Shown: positions 57,649-64,000 of the stretch, piece after piece
Numbering within the stretch: the first letter of the stretch is position 1
How the letters are laid out: each line of letters begins with the position of its first letter
Assembly (NCBI RefSeq): GCF_900107045.1
Contig: NZ_FNON01000003.1
Location: 744,001-808,000 of the forward strand
Source: Amycolatopsis xylanica
GTDB taxonomy: Bacteria; Actinomycetota; Actinomycetes; Mycobacteriales; Pseudonocardiaceae
Direction: 5' to 3'
DNA length: 64,000 nucleotides
The notes under the pieces: generated by a model
Told to the model about the DNA's origin: nothing
Databases searched by the model: none
The model's input: only the letters and a program-made list of their open reading frames with translations
Translations under genes and position numbers: made by a program

Positions 57649-58364
57649 CCCGGGCTCATCACTTCGTCCAATTGCGCATCGGAAGCAAGATAGCCGTGAC
57701 CCCGGACGGTCCGCAGCAGGGAACCGGCGCCCACCGCGTCCAGCTTGCGCCGCACATACCCGACATAGACCTCGACCACGTTGCGCGTCGCCGCCTGCTC
57801 GTCACCCCACACCGCGCGCAGCAGCTCGTCCTTGGTCACCACGGTCCCCGCGCGCCCGACGAGCACCTCCAGCAGCGCGAACTCACGCGGGCTCAGCGCG
57901 ACCGGCTCGTCGTTCCACCGCACCTCGCGGGTGGCCCTGTCGACGACCAGCGCGCCGATGCGCAGCGGCCCGCGCGCGCCGTCGGAGCTCGCCCGGCGCA
58001 GCACCGCGCGGATCTGCGCGACCAGCACGACGAACGAGAACGGCTTCACCACGTACCCGTCCGCGCCGAGGTCGAGCCCGTCGGCCTGGTCGATCTCGCC
58101 GTCCTTCGCCGACACCAGCAGCACCGGCGTCCGCACCCCGCCCGCGCGCAGATGCTGCAGGATCCGGTACCCGGACAGGCCGGGCAGCATGATGTCGAGC
58201 AGCAGCACGTCGAACGAGCCGGTCTGGGCGAGCCGCAGCCCGCTCGGCCCGTCCGCGGCGGTGACCACGTCCATGCCCTCCGCGCGCAGCCCGCGCTGCA
58301 GCGCCTTGCGCACGCCCAACTCGTCGTCGACGACCAGCACCCGAGGTTTCACGTTTCTCAGCAT
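57645..58364 (-). CDS. Response regulator, OmpR/PhoB family
   Basis: The 239-aa regulator has VLVVDDE, phospho-acceptor Asp57 (LLLDIMLPGLSG) and YVVKPFSF. The winged-helix domain has LSPREFALLEVL and VRGHGYL. It pairs with the kinase downstream. TCTCAG direct repeats in front of it are likely binding sites. Confidence 0.94.
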   Translation of the reverse strand: MLRNVKPRVLVVDDELGVRKALQRGLRAEGMDVVTAADGPSGLRLAQTGSFDVLLLDIMLPGLSGYRILQHLRAGGVRTPVLLVSAKDGEIDQADGLDLGADGYVVKPFSFVVLVAQIRAVLRRASSDGARGPLRIGALVVDRATREVRWNDEPVALSPREFALLEVLVGRAGTVVTKDELLRAVWGDEQAATRNVVEVYVGYVRRKLDAVGAGSLLRTVRGHGYLASDAQLDEVMSPG

Positions 58365-58392
58365 GCCCGGTTCGCGCTGCTCACGCGCGCCC

Positions 58393-58440
58393 TCTCAGCG
58401 CCATCTCAGTTCGAGGCGCTGAGACTGAGCGGTATCTCAG
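58393..58440. promoter_or_regulatory. TCTCAG repeats, probable response-regulator site
   Basis: TCTCAG occurs at 58393, 58404 and 58435. CTGAGA/CTGAGC, the reverse complement, occurs at 58419 and 58425. The 11-bp spacing of the first two fits OmpR-type dimer binding on one DNA face. The cluster lies between the regulator gene and the divergent secreted-protein operon. Confidence 0.65.
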
Positions 58441-58507
58441 CCTCGGGAGGGAAGCGTCGTGGCTGGGAGGCGAGCACACTGGAGCTCGTCGGACACAGGG
58501 AGAAACG

Positions 58508-59581
58508 ATGAAACCGAAGACGAAGGCACTCACGGCCGCGGTCGTGGGCACCGCACTGGGGGCCGCGGGACTGGCCTTCATCGCGATGCCCGCCAGCGCG
58601 GGGGACGCGCCCACCCTTCCGGCGGTCAGCGCCGACGAACTCGTGCAGTCCGTGCTGACGGCGAAGCAGCCCGCGTTCGACGGCACCGTCAAGGTCTCGG
58701 ACAACCTCGGCCTGCCGATGCTGGCCGCCGTGCCCGGCGCCGGCTCGCTCAAGTTCGACGAGGCGCGGCTGTTCAACAGCGGCACCGGCAGCACGAAGCT
58801 GTCGGTCAAGCAGGGGAACACCGAGGACACCACGGTCAACGACGGCAAGACCGTCTGGCACTACAGCTCGAAGACCAACACCGCCAGCAAGATGGTGTTC
58901 CCTGCCGAGCCGGGCAAGGTCACCGACAAGGCGGCCACCGACCCGACGGCCGCGACCGCCGACCTGCTCGGCAAGGTCAGGGAGAGCAGCACGGTCGCCG
59001 TCGACGGCACCGCCAGGGTCGCCGGCCGCGCGGCGTACGAGCTGGTGCTGACCCCGAAGCCGACGGAAAAGACGCTGCTGCGCGAAATCCGCGTCGCCGT
59101 CGACTCCGAGACACGGCTCCCGCTGCGGGTTTCGGTGCTCACCAACGGTTCGAGCGAGCCCGCGCTGCAGATCGCGTTCAGCGACATCGAGTTCACCGCG
59201 CAGCCAGCGGAGCTGTTCCAGTTCACCCCACCGAAGGACGCGAAGGTGACCGAGCAGCAGCCGAAGATCGACGACAACACCTTGGCGCAGGCCGAAAAGG
59301 CACGCCAGGACTTCAAGGTCGTCGGCGACGGCTGGGACACGGCGATCACCGGCAAGTTCTCGCCCGACCTGCTCAAGCCGCAGCAGCTGAAGTCGAAGGA
59401 CGGCAAGACCGCCGACCCGAAGGCGCTGCTGTCGAAGATCGGCAAGCCGGTCAGCGGCGCCTGGGGTTCCGGGGTGCTGATCACCACCAAGGTCGGCACC
59501 GCGCTGGTGACCGACGACGGCCGCTTCGCCGCGGGCGCGGTGCCGGAGCAGGTCCTCTACGAGGCTCTGGCCGCCAAGTGA
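58508..59581 (+). CDS. Secreted LolA/RseB-like protein
   Basis: The 357-aa protein has a signal peptide (KALTAAVVGTALGAAGLAFI, ending ASAGD) and a mature part resembling the LolA/RseB half-barrel: LRFDEARLF-type strands, REIRVAVDSETRLPLRVSVL and AFSDIEFTAQPAELFQFTPP. In Gram-positives such proteins are thought to bind lipids or sense envelope stress. It overlaps the ABC ATPase gene by GTGA, tying it to the exporter. Confidence 0.82.
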   Translation: MKPKTKALTAAVVGTALGAAGLAFIAMPASAGDAPTLPAVSADELVQSVLTAKQPAFDGTVKVSDNLGLPMLAAVPGAGSLKFDEARLFNSGTGSTKLSVKQGNTEDTTVNDGKTVWHYSSKTNTASKMVFPAEPGKVTDKAATDPTAATADLLGKVRESSTVAVDGTARVAGRAAYELVLTPKPTEKTLLREIRVAVDSETRLPLRVSVLTNGSSEPALQIAFSDIEFTAQPAELFQFTPPKDAKVTEQQPKIDDNTLAQAEKARQDFKVVGDGWDTAITGKFSPDLLKPQQLKSKDGKTADPKALLSKIGKPVSGAWGSGVLITTKVGTALVTDDGRFAAGAVPEQVLYEALAAK

Positions 59582-60597
59582 CCACTGGCACGACGATGAG
59601 CGGCGCGGGCGTCTCGCAGGGGGCGCCCGCCCCGTCGGTCCCGCTGGCCGCGCGGACCAGGGGGTTGCGCAAGGTCTACCGGGGCACGGTCGCGGTGGAC
59701 CAGGTCGATCTGGAGGTGCCGGAGGGCGCCGTGCTCGGCATGCTCGGGCCCAACGGCTCGGGCAAGACGACCACCATCCGGATGCTGCTGGGCCTGGTCC
59801 GCCCGACCGAGGGCGAGGTCGAACTGCTCGGCCACGCCATGCCGGACGGCGCCGCGCACGCGCTGCCGGACGTCGGCGCGCTGGTCGAAGGACCGGGTTT
59901 CCACCCGTTCTTGTCCGGGCGCGAGAACCTGCTGCGGATGGCGGCCGCGGAACCCCGGCTGACTTCGGCGGGGATACCCGGCGCGGTCGAGCACGCGATC
60001 GAGCGCGTCGGCCTCGCGGGCGCCGCGCATCGCCGGTATCGCGGTTACTCGCTCGGCATGAAGCAGCGTCTCGGGCTCGCGAGCGCGCTCCTGGTGCCCC
60101 GCAAGATGATCGTGCTCGACGAGCCGACCAACGGCCTGGATCCCGCCGGCACCAGGGAGATCCGGCGGATCATCGGCGAGCTGCACGCCGAGGGCGTGAC
60201 CGTGCTGGTCTCGTCGCACCTGCTCGCCGAGGTCGAGGCGACCTGCACGCACGTCGCGGTGCTGCACGACGGCACCGTGGTCGCCCAAGGCGAGCTCTCG
60301 GAGCTGCTGGAGTCCGGCAGCCCGGCGCTGCTGGTGTCCACTCCGGACACCGACAAGGCCGTGGAAGCGTTGCGGGAGCACAGGATCACCACCAAGCTCA
60401 GCCCGGATGGCGTCCGCGTCGACCTGTCGTCGGCGACCGCGCCCGAGGTGCTCGCGATGCTGATCCGCGCGGAAGTCCAGGTGTACGAGGCGAAACGCGC
60501 GCGCACCGGCCTCGAGGACCTCTTCGCCAGGCTCACCCAGCACGATCCAGCCACCCCCGACGGGCTGCCCGTCATCGACGAAGGAGTGACGTCATGA
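59578..60597 (+). CDS. ABC exporter ATPase
   Basis: The 339-aa protein from the GTG at 59578 (an in-frame ATG lies at 59596) has Walker A GPNGSGKTTT, signature YSLGMKQRLGLA, Walker B MIVLDEPTNGLDP and the H-loop SSHLL. The long C-terminal tail resembles drug- or bacteriocin-exporter ATPases (CcmA/BcrA type). It acts with the membrane protein encoded next. Confidence 0.92.
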   Translation: MTTGTTMSGAGVSQGAPAPSVPLAARTRGLRKVYRGTVAVDQVDLEVPEGAVLGMLGPNGSGKTTTIRMLLGLVRPTEGEVELLGHAMPDGAAHALPDVGALVEGPGFHPFLSGRENLLRMAAAEPRLTSAGIPGAVEHAIERVGLAGAAHRRYRGYSLGMKQRLGLASALLVPRKMIVLDEPTNGLDPAGTREIRRIIGELHAEGVTVLVSSHLLAEVEATCTHVAVLHDGTVVAQGELSELLESGSPALLVSTPDTDKAVEALREHRITTKLSPDGVRVDLSSATAPEVLAMLIRAEVQVYEAKRARTGLEDLFARLTQHDPATPDGLPVIDEGVTS

Positions 60598-61463
60598 CGT
60601 CCGCCGTCGCTCCCGCGCGCACGGGACATGACACGGTCGGCCTGGTCCGGCTGCTGCGCGCCGAACTTCGCTGGATCTTCCGGCGCCCGCGCACGTTGAT
60701 CGTGCTCGGGCTGCTGGCGGCGATCCCGGTGGTGATGGGGGTCGCGCTCACGCTGGTCGACCCGGCCGCCGCGGGCGGCGGCCCGGACAACAGCTCGGGC
60801 CCGCTGCTCTCGGCCGCGGTCGGCAACGCCTACGTGCTCCCGATCGCCGCGCTGACCATGACGCTGGCACTGCTGCTGCCGCTGGCGTCGGCGATGGCGG
60901 GCGCCGACGCGATCGCGGGCGAGGCCGCGCACGGCACCCTGCGCGGCTGGCTGCTCGCGCCGGTCAGCCGGGGACGGCTGCTGGGCGTCAAGGCCTTCGG
61001 CGTCGCGACGGTCTCGCTGGTCGCGACCCTCTCGATGGCCGCGACGGCCACGATCACCGGCCTGATCATCAACGGCTCCGACGCGCTGTTCACCCTCTCC
61101 GGCACCACGCTCTCCCTGTCGGAGGCGCTGGGCCGGGTGCTGATCGCGGTCGCCTGGGTGACCTTGCAGCTGTGGGCGGTCGGCGCGGTGGCGCTGGCGA
61201 TCTCGGCGTGGACCGAACACCCGATGCTGGTGGTCGTCGCCGTGCTCGCCGGTGACGTGGTGTTCACCATCCTGACCTTCCTGTCGGCCGTGAAGTGGCT
61301 GCACCCGTTCCTGCTCACGCAGAACTGGTCCAGCGCGCTCACCGAGACACTGCAGGACCCGATGCCGAGCGGCCAGCTGGCCGAGGGCGCGCTGCGCGCG
61401 GCGTGCTACATCGTCATCGCGCTTTCACTGGCCTACTCGCGGCTCACCACCAGGGACGGCTGA
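60594..61463 (+). CDS. ABC exporter permease (ABC-2 type)
   Basis: The 289-aa protein has six membrane helices and AGEAAHGTLRGWLLAPVSRGRLL, typical of ABC-2 permeases. Its ATG overlaps the ATPase stop (ATGA). The three-gene operon (LolA-like, ATPase, permease) facing a two-component system resembles antibiotic-sensing or envelope-stress export modules. Confidence 0.9.
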   Translation: MTSAVAPARTGHDTVGLVRLLRAELRWIFRRPRTLIVLGLLAAIPVVMGVALTLVDPAAAGGGPDNSSGPLLSAAVGNAYVLPIAALTMTLALLLPLASAMAGADAIAGEAAHGTLRGWLLAPVSRGRLLGVKAFGVATVSLVATLSMAATATITGLIINGSDALFTLSGTTLSLSEALGRVLIAVAWVTLQLWAVGAVALAISAWTEHPMLVVVAVLAGDVVFTILTFLSAVKWLHPFLLTQNWSSALTETLQDPMPSGQLAEGALRAACYIVIALSLAYSRLTTRDG

Positions 61464-61486
61464 ACCGCCACTAGATCACCAAGGGT

Positions 61487-61516
61487 CGTGCGCCGTAAGG
61501 TCGGCGCACGGCCTTT
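61487..61516 (+). terminator. Rho-independent terminator after the export operon
   Basis: CGTGCGCCG (61487-61495) pairs with CGGCGCACG (61502-61510) around TAAGGT, followed by GCCTTTTGTT. It lies 24 bp past the permease stop. Confidence 0.82.
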
Positions 61517-61608
61517 TGTTCGTTTTGCCCGCGAATACGACAGTGGCGTGACAGCGGAGAGCGCTAACTTCCGAAATGGGGGTATTACCGAATACTGGGA
61601 GGAAACGC

Positions 61609-61914
61609 ATGTCCATCATGGCGAAAGCACTCATCGGCGCCACCGGCCTCGGTCTGCTCATCACACCCTTGGCTTCCGCGGGCGTCGAAGCCAAAGGCAC
61701 GTTCGTGTACGGCGAGACCGTGTATTCCGACCCGGCCAACGGGACGTGCCTCGGCCTGTTCAGCAGCAGCTCCACCCTGGTGAACAACGGCACGGACGCC
61801 ACCGCGCGCGTGTTCACCGGCAGCGGCTGCACCGGAGCCTTCGCTTCGGTCCCCGCACACAGCCTCGGCGATTTCCCGCGCCAGAAGCTGTTGTCGGTTT
61901 ATTTCACCTTCTGA
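61609..61914 (+). CDS. Small secreted protein (first of a pair)
   Basis: The ATG at 61609 follows GGGAGG, giving 101 aa. A signal peptide (MAKALIGATGLGLLITPLASA) precedes a ~75-residue mature domain with two cysteines, probably one disulfide. Sequence pattern: GTFVYGETVYSDPANGTCLGL...GSGCTGAFASV. It is related to the next gene. I recognise no named family. Confidence 0.75.
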   Translation: MSIMAKALIGATGLGLLITPLASAGVEAKGTFVYGETVYSDPANGTCLGLFSSSSTLVNNGTDATARVFTGSGCTGAFASVPAHSLGDFPRQKLLSVYFTF

Positions 61915-61976
61915 CGACCCAGTCTCAACAGGCCTTTTAAATCCAGCCTGAAATGAATACGGGGAGGAAATCACCT

Positions 61977-62294
61977 ATGTCCTTGCGCAGGTTCATCCCA
62001 GTGCTCGCCGGCGCCGCCGGTCTCGGCCTGCTCATCGCGCCGCTGGCGAACGCGAGCACCGACGCGACCGGAACCTTCCGGTACGACGGGCAGACGATCA
62101 CCAATCCGGTCGACGGCCACTGCTACCAGCTGACGTCGGGGACCGCGGGCGCCCACCGGATCGCCAACGCCACCAACAAGGTGGCGACGCTGTCCTCCGG
62201 GGCGAGCTGCCTCGGCCCGCGCATCACCAGGGTGGCTCCGGGCACGGGGGAGATCGCCACTCAGGAGGCGTACGGCTCGGTCATCTTCCGCTAG
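61977..62294 (+). CDS. Small secreted protein (second of a pair)
   Basis: The ATG at 61977 follows GGGGAGG (105 aa). The signal peptide (RRFIPVLAGAAGLGLLIAPL) and the mature layout, GTFRYDGQTITNPVDGHCYQL...GASCLGPRITRV, mirror the preceding protein: one Cys early, one late, with G-T-F-x-Y near the start. The two arose by local duplication. Extracellular role unknown. Confidence 0.75.
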   Translation: MSLRRFIPVLAGAAGLGLLIAPLANASTDATGTFRYDGQTITNPVDGHCYQLTSGTAGAHRIANATNKVATLSSGASCLGPRITRVAPGTGEIATQEAYGSVIFR

Positions 62295-63318
62295 CTCGAA
62301 CCGGTCTCCCTGGCCCGATCACCGCGATCCCATCCGGGTCGAGGGCCAGGGAGACCCGGTCGCCCACCTTGACGTCCGCGGTCACCGGCGCGACCGCGTC
62401 GACGGTGGCCTCACCGGTCACCACCACCAGCCGCACATGCTCGCGCCGGTGCACGACGGCGGTCACGTCACCCTGGATCCCCTTGTCGGCCAAGCGAAGC
62501 GCGTTCGGCCGCAGGCCGAGCTCCACCTCGCCGTCCCGCACACCGGGAAGGGTCGTTTCACCGAACGCGCACCGGACGACGCCGTCGGCCGCGGTGCCGC
62601 CTGCGATCGTCGTGACGCCGAGGAACCGCGCGACCGTCTCGTCGGCCGGGCGGCTCCAGACATGGCGGACCGCGCCCTCCTGCCGGATCTCGCCGCGGTC
62701 GAGCACCGCGACCCGGTCGGCGAGCGTGAACGCCTCCTCCTGGTCGTGCGTCACCAGCAGCGCGGTGATCTTGGTGCGGCGCAGCAGATCCGCGACATCG
62801 ATGGCCAGCTGCTCGCGCAGCCCGGCGTCCAGCCCGGAGAGCGGCTCGTCCAGCATCAGCAGCCGGGGCTCCGGCGCGAGCGCGCGGGCGAGCGCGACCC
62901 GTTGCGCCTCACCACCGGACAGCTCGGTGACCCGGCGCCGCTCGTAGCCTTCGAGACCGACCAGCTTGAGCAGCTTCGCGATCCTGGCCGCGTGCTCGGC
63001 CTTGGGCACCTGATGCATCCGCAGCCCGAACGCGAGGTTCCCGGCGACGTCGCGATGCGGGAACAGCTGCCCGTCCTGGAACACCAGCCCGAAGCCGCGC
63101 CGGTGCACCGGCACCCCGCCGAGGTCCTCGCCGTCCCAGCGCACACTGCCCTCGACCTGCGGTTCCAGCCCGGTGATCGCACGCAGCAGCGTCGACTTCC
63201 CCGAGCCGGACGGGCCCAGCAGCGCGAGCACCTCGCCGTCGGCGATCTCCAGCTTGGCGTCGCGCACGGCCGTGAATGTTCCATAGTGGACGGTCAGGCC
63301 CTCGACCTCAAGCGCCAT
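62281..63318 (-). CDS. ABC importer ATPase with TOBE domain (Fe/thiamine/polyamine type)
   Basis: The 345-aa ATPase from the ATG at 63318 has GPSGSGKSTLL, the signature LSGGEAQRVALARAL, LLMLDEPLSGLDAGLR and VTHDQEEAF. The C-terminal TOBE-like domain (~245-345) is typical of iron, thiamine and polyamine importers. It shares one base with the stop of the permease gene upstream. Its 3' end overlaps the small secreted gene by 14 bp. Confidence 0.9.
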   Translation of the reverse strand: MALEVEGLTVHYGTFTAVRDAKLEIADGEVLALLGPSGSGKSTLLRAITGLEPQVEGSVRWDGEDLGGVPVHRRGFGLVFQDGQLFPHRDVAGNLAFGLRMHQVPKAEHAARIAKLLKLVGLEGYERRRVTELSGGEAQRVALARALAPEPRLLMLDEPLSGLDAGLREQLAIDVADLLRRTKITALLVTHDQEEAFTLADRVAVLDRGEIRQEGAVRHVWSRPADETVARFLGVTTIAGGTAADGVVRCAFGETTLPGVRDGEVELGLRPNALRLADKGIQGDVTAVVHRREHVRLVVVTGEATVDAVAPVTADVKVGDRVSLALDPDGIAVIGPGRPVRASGR

Positions 63319-64000
63319 CAGAACTCCCCTACGGCCGTGTGCCCGCGCACGGCGCCGAGCCGGTCGATCGCCGCCACCGCCAAGGCTGTCACGATCATGA
63401 GCAGCGCGCACGCGGCGTAGGCCATCTGGTTGTTGAGCACGCCGGGCCTGCCGATCAGCGTGGCCACCGCGACCGGCAGCGTCGGCGACTCCGGCCGCGC
63501 CAGGAAGCTGGTCGCGCCGAACTCGCCGAGCGCGACGACGTACCCGAATCCGGCGGCCGCGACCAGTGACCGCAAGGTCAGCGGGAGGTCGACCTCACGC
63601 CACACCCGCGACGGGCTGGCGCCGAGCGTCGCGGCGGCCTGGCGCAGCCGCTCGTCGACCGAGCGGAGCACCGGCAGCACCATCCGCACGATCAGCGGGA
63701 TGATCACCAGCGCCTGCGCGAGCGGTACCAGCAGCGGCGACGTCCGCAGGTCGCCGGGCAGCGCGTCCAGCGTCACCAGGTAGCCGAAGCCGACCGTCAC
63801 CGCCGAAACCCCGAGCGGGAGCATCAGTGCGGCGTCCATCGCCTCGCCCATCCCGCGCGCGACCCGGCCGGGCGTGCGGCGCAGCGAAACGAGCACGACC
63901 GAGGCGAGCACGCCGATGATCATGGCGAGCATGGTCGCGTCCGAGGCCGTGCGCAGCGAGTTCGACGCCGCCTGCCAGCCGGTGACCTGCAGCGCGCCTT
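63318..64000 (-). CDS. ABC importer permease, partial (ThiP/FbpB-like)
   Basis: The frame is open to the window edge, so only the C-terminal part (about 227 residues) is seen. The EAA-type loop AAATLGASPSRVWREVDLPL and at least five helices match the second half of fused two-domain permeases such as ThiP or FbpB. The partner ATPase follows directly. Whether iron or thiamine is carried depends on the binding protein, outside this window. Confidence 0.82.
   Translation of the reverse strand, partial: GALQVTGWQAASNSLRTASDATMLAMIIGVLASVVLVSLRRTPGRVARGMGEAMDAALMLPLGVSAVTVGFGYLVTLDALPGDLRTSPLLVPLAQALVIIPLIVRMVLPVLRSVDERLRQAAATLGASPSRVWREVDLPLTLRSLVAAAGFGYVVALGEFGATSFLARPESPTLPVAVATLIGRPGVLNNQMAYAACALLMIVTALAVAAIDRLGAVRGHTAVGEF

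Overview
The window is high-GC DNA with actinobacterial gene content: mtrA-mtrB-lpqB, whiB2, mshB (mycothiol), BTAD-type and SigE-family regulators, many GTG/TTG starts and 1-8 bp start/stop overlaps. A Pseudonocardiaceae/Amycolatopsis-like chromosome is the best guess. That is inferred from gene order and style; no rRNA or marker search was possible. No tRNA, rRNA, transposase, integrase or CRISPR array was seen.

Layout. (1) 0-5.9 kb: the conserved hpf-comF-lpqB-mtrB-mtrA block on the minus strand. (2) 6.0-12.1 kb: a betaine-demethylation island (Rieske ferredoxin, IclR regulator, dimethylglycine-dehydrogenase-like flavoprotein, sarcosine-oxidase-like flavoprotein, Rieske oxygenase), lying between mtrA and tmk, which are neighbours in mycobacteria. 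(3) 12.1-22.7 kb: tmk, a secreted papain-like protease with a membrane partner, an XRE regulator, a YjdF-like protein, sahH, a large membrane protein, an LAxTG surface protein, an amino-acid permease and a CDF transporter. (4) 22.9-35.3 kb: a large BTAD/NB-ARC/TPR regulator, then manA-tobH-trm112-manB, a DUF3499 protein, a metallopeptidase-like protein, a 1083-aa glycosyltransferase and whiB2, close to mycobacterial order. (5) 35.5-51.7 kb: an M50 protease, mshB, a fused oligopeptide ABC ATPase, a GT-C-like gene broken by a 13-bp tandem duplication, two tandem sigma/anti-sigma-like pairs, and an oligopeptide importer with two DppB paralogues around one DppC plus two binding proteins. (6) 51.8-64 kb: typA, a tiny Cys/Lys-rich protein behind an iron-box-like site, trpS behind a Trp-Trp leader peptide and attenuator, a NUDIX gene, a two-component system divergent from a LolA-like/ABC export operon, paired small secreted proteins and an ABC importer running off the window.

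The most unusual signal outside genes is a set of long, near-perfect intergenic palindromes that sit directly against stop codons. Family A is GTGAGTG...GCCGGTTAGAACCGGC...CACTCAC, with 4 compact copies plus a roughly 300-bp composite upstream of comF. Family B has a CTGACGAAAGCCAC core, with 3 loci. Family C is GATAAAGC-GG-GCTTTATC. Arm bases change in step between copies, as expected if the hairpin itself is kept. They look like repeat-borne bidirectional terminators or REP-like elements.
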